Origin: Tubiluchus corallicola
Taxonomy: Eukaryota; Priapulida; Priapulimorpha; Priapulimorphida; Tubiluchidae
Assembly: GCA_030141605.1 (NCBI GenBank)
Contig: JAQGDQ010001208.1
Coordinates: 1-55,451, forward strand
DNA: 55,451 bases
Direction: 5' to 3'
Positions 34,048-45,880 of this stretch are shown here, one piece after another. The translations under genes and the position numbers were made by a program. Each line of letters starts with the position of its first letter. Position 1 is the first letter of the stretch. The notes below the pieces were generated by a model. That model was given only the letters and a program-made list of their open reading frames with translations. It was not told the DNA's origin and did not search any database.

Positions 34048-34212
34048 CTAAAAGTGACAAAGAAAAGGTTTCATATGCTTACAACAGGAGCGTGTGGCAG
34101 GAACAGCATCTAGCTCTAGATGAGACACTGAAATGTGAGATCTACCTTAACCATATATAGGCGTATACACACCTATCTCACTGAGACAGTCAGGGGTCAT
34201 ACTGTGGTTAAT

Positions 34213-34700
34213 ATTATCAGGCCAAGTGTTGTTTAACTTTGGTTGTTAAGCTCGCATTGTAAACATTCATCTATCCCCAAGCCAAAATATAACAGTAATC
34301 CCAATATCCTTAATGAGTGTTTGCAAGATAAACTTAATGAGTATGTTGTTTTAGACGACTGTTATGTATGTAACTGAATAGAAAAAATGAATGAAATCAT
34401 CCATCCAGTTACCAGGCTCACAGTTGTTTAACTTTGGTCGTTAAAGTCACATTGTAAAAATTCAGCTGTCTCCTAAACAATACGCAACATTAATCCAAAT
34501 GTTATTAGACCACTGTTATGTATGTAACCGAATAGAAAGAATGAACGAAATCATCCACCCAGTTACCAGGCCCACAGTTGTTTAACTTTGGTCATTAAAG
34601 TCACATTGTCTCTTCAACAATACGCAACATTAATCCAAATGTTATTAGACCTCCGTTATTTATATAATAGGATAGAAAGAATGAACAAAATCATGTGTTG
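34213..34700. repeat. Three large tandem units (about 135-190 bp)
   Basis: Each unit contains TTGTTTAACTTTGGT(C/T), GTTATTAGAC(C/-)-type and ATAGAAAGAATGAAC motifs. The units have different deletions. Upstream intron of exon 33844-34047. Confidence 0.85.
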
Positions 34701-35169
34701 ACTTTGTAGAGTTCCGATGGCTAGGACGTACCAATTGAAAAATCTGCCAACAAACTAAAATGGTGTGTGAAGATTTTTCCTGAATTTCAAGCGCCAGGTG
34801 GCAGTAGTATAAGGCAGGTAAAAGGTGCGAGCGAAGCACTGACGTAGCAAAGCTTAATGTGTGAACTGGGGCGCTAATTTTTGTTATTGTGTTTGTCAAA
34901 TATTTGTATTTTTTCTTGTCTTCGCTACTATGATGTAAGTAATTAAGAATATTACACCACTCCTTTTTCGAACTTCTAAATCTGCATACACACGTCAGAA
35001 AACGTGCTATAATACTTTAGGTTATATTTTTACTATTTTATTAGCTGTGTATTTTGCATTTGAGTATTTTTTGCTACACAATATTTTGTTTAGACTTATT
35101 AGGCTCAAACTTTATGTATACTTCTCTTAATTTGCAGATTAAATGATAATACAAAAAAGTAGTTACATG

Positions 35170-35289
35170 GTGCATTAACTGTCACAATGCCCAGAAGCAT
35201 GCCGAGAGACATCTAGTGGACGTACAACAAACTAAAATCGTACATTAACTGTCACAATGCCCAGAAGAATGCCGAGAGACATCTAGTGG
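35170..35289. repeat. Direct duplication of about 50 bp
   Basis: ATTAACTGTCACAATGCCCA and GCCGAGAGACATCTAGTGG occur twice, about 69 bp apart. Confidence 0.85.
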
Positions 35290-35299
35290 TCGCACAAGT

Positions 35300-36769
35300 A
35301 AGAGTATAATTGTCAAACTTTTACAATGTCATTTGCTTCAGACGAACAGAAACAAATCTAGCTGCAGCAGACGAACACATCAAAATTTAACCACGAACTT
35401 CCCAGAAACAGACCAAGCAGTACGTTGTGTTAGTCGATATTGGCGTTTTTGGCTAGTTTAACAAACAGCAAATCGAATAACACATGCACTTGCTTCATCA
35501 AAAACAGTATAAGTGGATCAATACCACACATTTCTACACTTGGCTTGTTTTAACCGACACTGAATCCGTTTTAAACTTATACAGCAAATTGTTCTTTGTG
35601 TACAAACGCTTCCCTTTATACGGCTCACATTAATATTTCAGCAAAATCAATTTGTGGAGTAGAAAGAACGAGAAATGTGGTTGCAAGTTCCACGAGCAGA
35701 CGTGTCCGTAATGCGTTCGGTGACAGAAAAAACAAAAGAGCGAGAAAGAGAGGACACCCCTTTCTTGAAAGCAATCTCCAGAAAAAAAGACGTGATGAGT
35801 TAAAGCAAGAAGGCTGATTCGTCAATCTAATGACAGCGAGTTTGAAATGAATGCTGTCGAGCGGTTGGAAATCAAAGCAATTCTCCAATGAGTGGAAAAC
35901 AAAGATGGCTGCTGCGATTCCTCAAAATTCAAGCAGCTATGTTTAGAATAGAAACTGCTCATTTAGAAAAACACTGCTATTTCTACAGTGTTTATTTTTC
36001 TTTTGTTTTGTTTATTAATCAGACACTTTTGTTATTATTTTAATGCATGTATTTTGCACACTGTTTTTAATGCTATAACCTTGAGTAGGAAATGTACGTA
36101 AAGTGACACAATCTGGACTAAAATCACTAATGTATCGATTGTGGCATTTACCTCGTTCCTCGTGTATACACGTAACTTGTTTTAGTCAATAAACTACATA
36201 CATACATATCCGGAGCAACACTAGTGTGTAATTCCTGCTTTTAGACTAAAACGACAGCAATGTATGTAGTTCTTTTATTTGTAACAAATAAAATGATTTT
36301 ACTATTACATTTTAAACCTGCTGGAACCAATAGTTACTCTCCCTGCCTAACCTCATTTCTCTTCCAGTCAAAGACGGGTCAATTGCTTCCTTAAGTTAGT
36401 CTGTTTACAGCACAGACAACAGCTACTTGTGCTGCATTTTACAGCAAGTACATAACACTTGTCAGAACACGTTAGTGGCTCTGCTGTAAACATTAGAATC
36501 AGATGATAGTCCAAATGAAATTCGGTTTGGCTGTAATTAAACGTAATTCAAGTTTTAAATTTCGAGTTCCTTAAAAGAAAGGTTTCGGTGGGAAGTTAGG
36601 CCTATTTCGATGTTGGTGAAAAACGTTAGAAGGATTTAGTAATAAAAGAGTGACAAGTCTCGTTAAACCAGTAAAATCACTTTAAAGTTGTGATCATTTC
36701 ACGCTAGGGTGCTCCCGCTTTGAACACCCATTCGTCCACCAATGATGTAAGATATATATATATGTAAAA
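35300..36769. other. Intronic sequence with little recognised
   Basis: Apart from the weak protein-like fragment at 35641-35891 I see nothing assignable. It lies inside the PPP4R4 intron 34048-40934. Confidence 0.5.
35641..35891 (+). pseudogene. Possible frameshifted protein fragment
   Basis: One frame reads RNVVASSTSRRVRNAFGDRK and QKKRRDELK, then stops. One base over, a second frame continues KARRLIRQSNDSEFEMNAVE and RLEIKAILQ to TGA. The two parts together look like a basic, helical protein end broken by a single frameshift. An AATAAA lies at 36187. I do not recognise the family; chance is possible. Confidence 0.3.
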
Positions 36770-36894
36770 ACTGAGTGTATGGAAAGAAAAAAAAACATCA
36801 AAAAAGTGTAATATAGAAAAATTTATGAGAAAAAGTAAGTATGAGAAAGAGCAACAATTACTTAGGAGATGAGGAGAAAAAAGAAAAGAAAAAA
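36770..36894. repeat. Dispersed repeat shared with 50130-50258
   Basis: About 125 bp containing TATAGAAAAATTTATGAGAA and GAGAAAGAGCAACAATTACT, repeated almost exactly at 50130-50258. Here it runs directly into LINE copy 1; at 50 kb it does not. It may be part of a composite or older element. Confidence 0.7.
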
Positions 36895-37490
36895 AAATTG
36901 CTATCGTTTCGCTTATTAGTCTTACGTGTTATGTACAAATTCTCTCATAAATTATTGCCTCCCTTATTTACTGATTATTTTTGTTTGAATGCTGAGATAC
37001 ATAATTACGGCACACGTTATAGACTGAACTATCACTACATACAGTACAACACAAATGTTAGAAAATTTTCTATTAAATACAATGGCCCTTACATATGGAA
37101 TTCAATTGCTCCAGCTATTAAAAATGCCAACTCGCTTTCCATTTTTTAAAATAAAATATAAATTAAACTTACTTGAAACATATAACTGATCACTCAATCA
37201 TGATTTGTTGTTTTTCATTTTCAAAAACTTCCCCTCTAGTATAATAATATTTTTATTACTTCCCACCCGTATTTATATTTGTATATATTGTAATATTGTA
37301 TCTGTATATATTGTAATTTTTTTCGTAACTAATTCTACTGGCCTACCATAAACTAGCTTCTTAGGTCCCTAGCGCAGAATTCATGAATAGTATCATATTT
37401 TTGTATTAACAAAACCTGATTATCGTGCACATGTAATGTAATGTATATGTATATGTCTATTGCGAAATAAATCTATTAAAATCTAACAAA
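36895..37490 (+). mobile_element. LINE 3' end, copy 1
   Basis: It encodes LLSFRLLVLRVMYKFSHKLL, PPLFTDYFCLNAEIHNYGTR, GPYIWNSIAPAIKNANSLSI, the standard C-terminal tail of a CR1/L2-like non-LTR reverse transcriptase. About 340 bp of 3' untranslated sequence and an AATCTATTAAAATCTAA tail follow. The frame is cut by a stop after SIF (37147-37149) where copy 2 reads on into a Lys-rich end, so this copy has a small deletion/frameshift. It is nearly identical to 52317-52858. Confidence 0.85.
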
Positions 37491-37860
37491 AATCTAAAAA
37501 ATACTAGATTCAAGTTCTGAACTAAATTCAATAGTAATGTTTTACGAATAGTGGTGGCTGTTCGTTGATAATTATGGTCTTTCGCTACCCCGTCTCAATG
37601 CAATTATGATGAATTGTGTGAAATTAAACAGGATATTATATGCACTTGAATGAGACAAATCAACCCAAACTGTCATACTACTGCGCATTTTCATTTTGCA
37701 AGTAGCGACATGTCATGTCCAAACTCAACGTCAGGACGGTAGAGTTGTCGCTGGGGTGTTTTGTGGAGTAGCCAACAACCGACATTGGCTGGTTTATCAG
37801 TCAGTTTATGAAGTTGCGATGTTCGTGTTAAACAGATGAAATCAATGGATGAAAACATGG

Positions 37861-38446
37861 TTTAAATTTGTGATCTGTATTTTACTCAAAATCATAGTCT
37901 CATAGTCAATCCACATTGGTTTAACTTTGTGATCTGTATTTTACTCAAAATCATAGTCTCATAGTCAATCCACATTGGTTTAACTTTGTGATCTGTATTT
38001 TACTCAAAATCATAGTCTCATAGTCAATCCACATTGGTTTAACTTTGTGATCTGTATTTTACTCAAAATCATAGTCTCATAGTCAATCCACATTGGTTTA
38101 ACTTTGTGATCTGTATTTTACTCAAAATCATAGTCTCATAGTCAATCCACATTGGTTTAACTTTACGATCTGGATTTTACTCAAAATCATAGTCTCATAG
38201 TCAATCCACATTGGTTTAACTTTACGATCTGGATTTTACTCAAAATCATAGTCTCATATTCAATCCACATTGGTTTAACTTTGCTATCTGTATTTTACTC
38301 AAAATCATAGTCTCATAGTCAATCCACATTGGTTTAACTTTGCTATCTGTATTTTACTCAAAATCATAGTCTCATATTCAATCCACATTGGTTTAACTTT
38401 ACGATCTGTATTTTACTCAAAATCATAGTCTCATAGTCAATCCACA
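37861..38446. repeat. 59-bp minisatellite, about 10 copies
   Basis: The unit contains CAATCCACATTGGTTTAACT and TTTTACTCAAAATCATAGTC. Variants TGTGAT, TACGAT and TGCTAT alternate in blocks. Confidence 0.95.
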
Positions 38447-39412
38447 TATACACAAAAATGGTAAACATAATCAACAGTAGTAAACAAAAGTTAAAGTAAA
38501 TCCATCAGCCAATCTATCACGGCATCTGAGTCAAAATGTTGTTTTGGCCATACAACTGTTTAAGCCCATTACTTTACTTCTAATCTTGCTACCAAGTGGA
38601 AAAAAAGCTATTTTATGTTATTACGTTGAATCTTGAATAGATTTTTCTTGTGAAATCGGCAACGTACAAAACTTTTCTATTTGTAGGTTTTTTTAAACAG
38701 CTGAGAAGAGTCAAAACAGACAGTTGACAAATCAGAGTCGTTTCACAGAAACAGACAAAAACCACCAGAAGCCCCGCAGCAGACGTGTTACAAAACACCG
38801 AACGTAAACAAGTGCAAATAACCTCTGGGCAATTTCCTGTGAAATTTGCACCACGCGACCTCATCAGAGATTGCTTTAAGTGGTCATCCGATATTGACCA
38901 TATGGCTTCTGTCAGGAAATCACAATTGGGGAATGAATTGCCCCCGGCGTGAGGAGCTCATAAGGCATAGATTCACGGGCTCATTCAGGAAACAAAGCTG
39001 AAAGCCCGGATAGGGATAGCCCACTAACAGGCACACTGTCAACTTTAGTAAGCAGTGAACAGTTCAGTGTTCAAAGAAAAAAATAGCAAATGTAATTTCA
39101 CACAAAGCTAAAAAATAGCACGACATGATTAATGGATAAACTGATGAATTAAAATTATATTTTTAATCAATAAATTAATAAATAGTTAATATAAGTAAGT
39201 TAATAATAAATAATAAATGAATAACAAATATTAAATTAATAAATAATAATTAGTCAATTAATAAATTAAATTAATTAGGCCATAATTAAATAAAAATAAC
39301 TGACTGATAAGATAATAAGCTCGCAGCAAAATAAAAAATACTAAAATTTAAGATAACATATTAAAATGGAAATGCAGAATGAACAATTTCTAGATAGCAG
39401 AAAATAAAAGAA

Positions 39413-40066
39413 AATGATTGCAGTAAGAAGAAAAAGATTGCAGTAAGAAGAAAAAGATTGCAGTAAGAAGAAAATGATTGCAGTAAGAAGAAAATGATTG
39501 CAGTAAGAAGAAAATGATTGCAGTAAGAAGAAAATGATTGCACTAACAAGAAAATGACTGCACTAACAAGAAAAAGATTGCAGTAACAAGAAAAAGATTG
39601 CAGTAAGAAGAAAACAATTGCAGTAACAAGAAAATGACTGCACTAAGAAGAAAAAGATTGCAGTAAGAAGAAAATGACTGCACTAAGAAGAAAAAGATTG
39701 CAGTAAGAAGAAAAAGATTGCAGTAAGAAGAAAAAGATTGCAGTAAGAAGAAAACAATTGCAGTAAGAAGAAAAAGACTGCAGTAACAAGGAAAAGATTG
39801 CAGTAACAAGGAAAAGATTGCAGTAACAAGGAAAAGATTGCAGTAACAAGGAAAAGATTGCAGTAACAAGGAAAAGATTGCAGTAACAAGGAAAAGATTG
39901 CAGTAGCAAGGAAAAGATTGCAGTAACAAGGAAAAGATTGCAGTAACAAGGAAAAGATTGCAGTAACAAGGAAAAGATTGCAGTAACAAGGAAAAGATTG
40001 CAGTAACAAGGCAAAGATTGCAGTAACAAGGAAAAGATTGCAGTAACAAGGAAAGATTGCAGTAAC
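39413..40066. repeat. 20-bp minisatellite, about 33 copies in two blocks
   Basis: The unit is ATTGCAGTAAGAAGAAAAAG in the left half and ATTGCAGTAACAAGGAAAAG in the right half (from about 39781). The switch is sharp. Open frames on the minus strand are repeat artefacts. Confidence 0.96.
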
Positions 40067-40482
40067 ACGATTCGTGTGAAAACATTTAAATGAACTATTC
40101 CACAACTTAACTAAAGAAAAATAACAAACAGCGTTGTGAAATCTTACAGCCCTCAATTTTGCAGTCCACTGAGTGAAAAAAATCACATTTACAGCGTATT
40201 TATAAAATTTTAGTTGTGTCCTGTTTTGGATATGAATTGTTTAAATTTGTCCCATTCTGGATTTGTATTGTTTTAGTTTCATGCCACTTTGAAGAACTCT
40301 GTTTTGTTCTGTTTAAATGTGCACTGTTTTGGACTTATGGTTTAAGTTTTGTTCTGCTTTAGATGCGCAAGTTTTAATTTTGTTTCGGGTTTTGGACTTG
40401 TGTACTGTTTTACTTTGCCCCGCCCCTTTTTAGAAGCGAAACGCTTTAGTTTTACAGCAACAGTGAACCACCTTAGTTTTTG

Positions 40483-40902
40483 TAAGTTCACTTTTTCAAA
40501 ATCGCATCTTTTGCAAAGCAGGACGCAAGCCAGCGTGACTTTACACGGACGATACAAATAGCAAAACAAGTTCACTTTTTCAAAATCGCATCTTTTGCAT
40601 AGCAGGTCACAAGCCGGCGTGATTTACGCGGACATACAAATAGCAAAACAAGTTCACTTTTTCAAAATCGCATCTTTTGCAAAGCAGGACACAAGCCGGC
40701 GTGACTTTACGCGGACATACAAATAGCAAAACAAGTTCACTTTTTCAAAATCGCATCTTTTGCATAGCAGGACACAAGCCGGCATAACTTTACGCGGACA
40801 TACAAATAGCAAAACAAGTTCACTTTTTCAAAATCGCACCTTTTGCAAAGCAGGACGCAAGCCGGCGTGAGTTTACACGGACGATACAAATAGCAAAACA
40901 AA
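40483..40902. repeat. 83-bp minisatellite, about 5 copies
   Basis: The unit contains AAGTTCACTTTTTCAAAATC and ACACAAGCCGGCGTGA. It ends about 30 bp from the donor of PPP4R4 exon 40935-41050. Confidence 0.93.
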
Positions 40903-40934
40903 TCAAAACTGTGTCCAAAAATAAGACGAATTAC

Positions 40935-41050
40935 CTGACATCTCGGATCCAAGACCTTCTTTACTTTGACGCCGGTTTCGGTGAGGCCGAGCTGACACAA
41001 CTGCTTATAATATTGCAGAAACCAGTCCTTCTGTTCCTGTGTGAGATTAA
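40935..41050 (-). CDS. PPP4R4: PPP4R4 exon
   Basis: Exon of 116 nt, acceptor ATTGCAG, donor CAG|GTAATT, entering with two bases and leaving in phase 0. It encodes NLTQEQKDWFLQYYKQLCQL, then GLTETGVKVKKVLDPRCQ. The pattern (T-x-(D/E)-Q-x(3)-FL-x-(F/Y)-Y-K-x-LC-x-LGL) matches PPP4R4 after GKLCHGL. An 83-bp tandem array ends only about 30 bp inside the intron after the donor. Confidence 0.92.
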
Positions 41051-42256
41051 CTGCAATGCAACAGATCAAACATTTTAGAGGATTATGTAACTTCAATAAA
41101 CACCTTAAACTCTGTTATTATAACAGGAATGTTGGCCCAAGTGTTTGACATTTTAACTAAAATTACCGCAAATCATTTCATCCGAATCTCTGTTAGGAAA
41201 TTGCTTATTCATTGTATGAAAGCTTTGTTCGACAGTAAATACTGTAAAGTCGTTGAAGTGGTATATTTATTTTAAGGTTAAATTTGAGGTCAAAGACATG
41301 CTGTGTACTAGAAATTAATGGGCATTTAGCAGCAATGATATATTTTGCTGGAAGGCATAAATTGATAGATCGTTCAACAGGTAATTACAGTAATGGTAAC
41401 AGGTGAAAACTTCGGAAATGCTGCGTAATGGCCTCGGGGGCCTGATGACATTGCTTTCTTATCTATGACTTGTTTTTATCTATGAGTACCGATTTCTTTT
41501 TATCACCTAGGGGTAAACAATAAACACATTGCATGGCAGATGCTCTGCAGAAATTTTCTGTGTACATTCTGTGTTTTGTTTCTTAGTTAATATATAAGCA
41601 AGTTGTTCAGCTATAGCTATAACGTGATTCTAAACAGTCAGAATATTAATAGTGTTACACAGACGCGCGCACACACACACACACACACACGCACACCAAT
41701 AGTGTTTGATCTTTCCATATATAAAATATTGTGTAGATTTGTGATAAAAACAGAATTATGACACTGAATTCAGCATATCTGCAATATCTACAGATAATCT
41801 GCAAAAGCAGCACAAATTATCAATGACTGGGTCGCAAGAAGGCAAAGTTTTCTAAGCCACACAGAAACCAATTTTATTACAAAGTGGGTATGAACAATCT
41901 CAATCGGAAGGGGAATTCAAAACGATTTGAATTCCCGACTTTCGAACTGGATTTAAGCAGAATTTCAAGATTCAGTTTCGGTTTTAAAGATTTCCTAATT
42001 TATTTTCAAATCGTTAATAAAATGTAGGGCAACAAGAGTCATGCATATTACTTGAGTTTATTCTGGAGCGAAACCACTAATAATTTGTTTAAAAGTTGTG
42101 CACAGAAATCGCAACTAAATGTTGCTAATTGCACAAAGTTTCAAACGTTTTAAGGACAAAAAACGTATGTGGCTGAAGTGCGGAATTATTTGAATATAAT
42201 CAAATCAAGTTCAAATCAAATTTAAAGTAGAAAAACTCGCACTTTCGAACTCGAAC
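41051..42256. other. Intronic sequence without recognised genes
   Basis: AT-rich PPP4R4 intron with a CA microsatellite; nothing else recognised. Confidence 0.55.
41664..41694 (+). repeat. CA microsatellite
   Basis: About 30 bp of GC/AC dinucleotides. Confidence 0.9.
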
Positions 42257-43010
42257 GATGAATGCTCACTGCCCCACCCTTTACAAAGCTCCTCCTCGTG
42301 CATCTGTGGTTTACAGCCATTGATGAATGGTCACTGCCCCACCCTTTACAAAGCTCCTCCCGGTGCATCTGTGGTTTACAGCCAACGATGAATGGTCACT
42401 GCCCCGCCCTTTACAAAGCTCCCCCGGTGCATCTGTGGTTTACAGCCAACGATGAATGGTCACTGCCACGCCCTTTACAAAGCTCCCCCAGTGCATCTGT
42501 GGTTTACAGCCAACGATGAATGGTCACTGCCCCACCCTTTACAAAGCTCCCCCGGTGCATCTGTGGTTTACAGCCAACGATGAATGGTCACTGCCCCGCC
42601 CTTTACAAAGGTCCTCCTGGTGCATCTGTGGTTTACAGCCGACGATGAATGGTCACTGCCCCGCCCTTTACAAAGCTCCCCCGGTGCATCTGTGGTTTAC
42701 AGCCAACGATGAATGCTCACTGCCCCACCCTTTACAAAGCTCCTCCCGGTGCATCTGTGGTTTACAGCCAACGATGAATGCTCACTGCCCCACCCTTTAC
42801 AAAGCTCCTCCCGGTGCATCTGTGGTTTACAGCCAACGATGAATGGTCACTGCCCCACCCTTTACAAAGCTCCCCCGGTGAATCTGTGGTTTACAGCCAA
42901 CGATGAATGGTCACTGCCCCGCCCTTTACAAAGCTCCCCCGGTGCATCTGTGGTTTACAGCCAACGATGAATGGTCACTGCCCCGCCCTTTACAAAGCTC
43001 TTTCCGGTGC
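42257..43010. repeat. 64-bp minisatellite, about 12 copies
   Basis: The unit contains GATGAATGGTCACTGCCCC and GGTGCATCTGTGGTTTACAG. All three plus frames stay open in places, giving repeat artefact ORFs. Intron between PPP4R4 exons 43486 and 41050. Confidence 0.96.
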
Positions 43011-43485
43011 ATCTAAATCTCTGGCTTACAGTCAATGATTAGTCTGTTTACCCTGTCTGCTATCTTGGAGTGACATTGGAGAAATACAAATGAGAAAAAA
43101 CATGTTTCGATACCTGGAATTGAGCACTTACAACGACAAGACTTACGAACGCACTTGTTTGTGGCAGGACGAGTATCTGGTTATTCACCGATCACAGTCA
43201 TTTGAGAATAACTTAGCAGAGGCAACTTAACTGCATTTGGATCACCAAATCTTCATAAAAAGTGGAGAAAAGTCAGAGGCGGTGTGGAAACAAAACTGCC
43301 CAGGAGTGATCGGCCTGGAGCACCCATCCGATTACAAACCAGGCCGATAAATGCTGAACTTCCCTAGCCATGCTCGCGTCATTGGTAACTACTCGGTAAT
43401 CTCATTTCACTCGACAATTTCTCGGCAACAATAAGTATTAGTTTTCCAATAAAGTAATAACCTTTGTTATAACAAATGTTACTAC

Positions 43486-43608
43486 CTGACAAGCCATGAC
43501 ACAGCTTCCCTAGTAACCTAGCAACAACAGGTAAACAGCAGTCCTCAGCTTTCAGTGTTATCTCACAGATTTTGCGCACAAGCGGGATGATGATGTAGAT
43601 ACAGGTGT
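43486..43608 (-). CDS. PPP4R4: PPP4R4 exon, HEAT repeat segment
   Basis: Exon of 123 nt from TTTCAG to CAG|GTAGTA. It enters with two bases (completing Asp) and leaves with one. It encodes TCIYIIIPLVRKICEITLKA, then EDCCLPVVARLLGKLCHGLS. The GKLCHGL motif is diagnostic for PPP4R4, where the same GKLCHGL string occurs. The donor GTAGTA is weaker than others in the gene. The TA-flanked MITE at 44093-44592 lies in the upstream intron, and a 64-bp minisatellite lies in the intron downstream. Confidence 0.93.
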
Positions 43609-44092
43609 CTGAAAGGTAAACAAAGTTTAGAATAAGATCACTGTTCAAAATTTCAAACTGTCAGGTGAACAAAGCACCTTAATTTGAAAAGAGTTTGGTC
43701 TCTAGACGTCTAAACATCCCCTTCTGTATATCCAAGAGCGCTGATGCCTCTCAAGTGTTTATACACGGTGCTGTCATTCAAACTGCACACAATGAAATGT
43801 ATCAAATTTGCCTGTTTCGACGACAAATTGAAAACAGGCGGGAAAGAAATTAGCATTGAATGTAAAAGCACCGAGGAAAGGGAGATATCTCGTGCCTAGT
43901 GAAGAAAATGAAAACAAAGAGTTTGATAAGAAAATTCAGAAAAAAAGATTTGTAATGTATGTAAAATTTATTTATATAGATCACAATCATTTAAAATCTC
44001 AGCACGTTGAACAACAAAATACATTTAAAATTCATAAGAAACATGAGAATTAAAAGACGGTAAAAATTAAAAATAATTCATCATAAAAAGTA

Positions 44093-44592
44093 TAGGTTTT
44101 ACACGTCAAATGTAGACACAGGAAAGTTCAAATGTGACTTAGGTAAGTGAAATGTAGACATAGGAATTTCAAATGTGATTTGGTAACTCAAATGTGACTT
44201 AGGTAAGTCAAATGTAGATGCATTACTTTGAATAAATCGGTAATTAAGTTAATTAAGTGCAAATTAGAAAAAAGATAAACCAAAGATAGTGCATCTATTA
44301 GTAGGCCTATAACGTTGTTATTTTAACTTGGGAGCAATTATTAAATTGAAATTAAAGAAGATTAAATTTAACATCTTTAAACTTTACTACCTATACACAT
44401 TTGAGATACCAATGTCACATTTGACTTGACACGTGTCTACATTTGACTTACCAAAAACGCTTAAGATTTCTTGAAAACCATTGTTAACACATTTGACCTA
44501 CCTAAGTCTACATTTGAGCTACCAAGACACATTTGGACTACCTAAGTCTACATTTGAGTTAACGTAGGTCTACATTTGACATGTAAAACCTA
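44093..44592. mobile_element. TA-flanked MITE, short form, copy D
   Basis: A 500-bp member with TAGGTTTTACACGTCAAATG ends, TA flanks, the complete family core and only two or three repeat units in each arm. It may be closest to the unexpanded ancestor of the family. Confidence 0.85.
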
Positions 44593-45169
44593 TATAACTT
44601 AAACAAACGAGTGTTAAGATGTTGTTTAAAACAATCTAATGAATTTGTAGAAAGTATAACAACAGGTAAGTAATCCAGAGACGTATAGTAAAATAATATA
44701 TTAATATTATATTTAAAATAATCAGTTTTCAAAAAGAATAGACGGATTTCATTCCTACAAGAAAATTTTTAATTTCCTCAGCTGCTGGTTGTTGGTTGAA
44801 ATCTAATAATTTGGAAGACGAGTAATAAAAACCAATACTAATGCTAAATGTTGCATAAGATACAGCGGTACTACCGCAGAAACAAAACTCGCTAAATAAA
44901 CTTTAATTAACTCAGAAAACTAATTAGCAATCGCATAGCCAATTAACAAAAACGAAAACAAGCATTAATCAGATAGAAGGGGATGCAGCTGCAGCACCAC
45001 GGCTTCTCATCACGGCTCATCCTCGTTAATTAACATCTAATCAATTAGTGAGCTCACTAATTAGCGGTCAGCAGCTCGGAGATTAGCTAACAGGTTTGCA
45101 CTGCTATGATAATTATTGTAATTAGTAATCACAGCATGAGTGGAGGGAGAGAAAGGGGCATTTTCAAGT

Positions 45170-45520
45170 ATATCTCCCAATAACCTTTCCATGCAAAGTT
45201 GTGTTACTTGGCATTACCATGTTTGAAAGTCTTATGAAAATGGAAAAGAAAATTCTTAGTGATTTAAAATGTTTGCACCACTTGGTAAAACGGCATTGTA
45301 TCGCCATCCCAGTGTGAAAAACTGATTCACCAAAAACACATTATTAATCTTAGTGATAGTGTAAAGTGATTTCAACTTTTGCTTAGTCAGTGCAGCGTAT
45401 GCTACGAACGAAAGTTTCACAAAAGCCAATAATTCTCATCTCTGGTTTTTAAGTCATTTTAACCGTAAGTTGTTTGAAATAAGTTTAGATAACATTGCGT
45501 AAAGTTTGAAAAAATAATCA
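45170..45520. repeat. Dispersed repeat family R2, copy 3, rearranged
   Basis: 45180-45413 follows the family in forward orientation (CCTTTCCATGCAAAG, AAAGTCTTATG). 45466-45520 matches the reverse complement of another part (AACATTGCGTAAAGTTTGAA), so this copy contains an internal inversion. It adjoins the PPP4R4 exon at 45601-45722. Confidence 0.65.
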
Positions 45521-45600
45521 ATGCATAACGTCTAAATTCGTGAAAGCGATATAAAATATGTTAGTAACGATATGATAGTAACGGATGCACAAAGACTCAC

Positions 45601-45722
45601 CGTCATCTAAGAGACTCAGCAAATGAACAACCGTTTCTAAGGCGGCAAGCCTGACAGCACCTTCCTCGTCGTTGGCCAGTTCCACCAACTCCGGCAAGAT
45701 GGAACTCTTCGTTGACTCCAAT
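45601..45722 (-). CDS. PPP4R4: PPP4R4 exon, HEAT repeat segment
   Basis: Exon of 122 nt with acceptor TTGTTCAG and donor G|GTGAGT. It enters with one base completing Gly and leaves with one base. It encodes LESTKSSILPELVELANDEE, then GAVRLAALETVVHLLSLLDD. The LPELVELAND..GAVRLAALET pattern is the PPP4R4 HEAT repeat that follows the VARGIG motif of the preceding exon. The intron upstream, about 7.2 kb, is filled with a 26-bp array, a hAT MITE and LINE pieces. Confidence 0.93.
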
Positions 45723-45828
45723 CTGAACAAAAATGAACAAAAAATTGAGTCAGCCATTCATTTCGAGAAGGCAAACAAAGCCTTATTACTATAAAAATAC
45801 AAACAACAAATCTTCATTACAATGTGTA

Positions 45829-45880
45829 TTTTAAGTTTGCAGAATATTAGTGAACCTATAACGTTGTTATTTTAACTTTG
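45829..45880. repeat. Fragment of the TA-flanked MITE core
   Basis: Contains AGTTTGCAGAATATTAGTGA and CCTATAACGTTGTTATTTTA, matching the core of copy A near 19055-19105. No ends are present. Confidence 0.7.

Noticed and set aside
36841-37149. 102-codon frame starting MRKSNNY as a host gene
   Set aside because: It joins an A-rich dispersed repeat to the C-terminus of a LINE reverse transcriptase; the second copy at 52 kb confirms it as an element.
39543-40186. Hydrophobic Leu/Phe/Cys-rich repeat proteins on the minus strand
   Set aside because: They follow from the 20-bp array in three frames; not a membrane protein gene.
42262-42970. Overlapping plus-strand frames with repeated ICGLQPTMN
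   Set aside because: 64-bp minisatellite artefact, inside a PPP4R4 intron.
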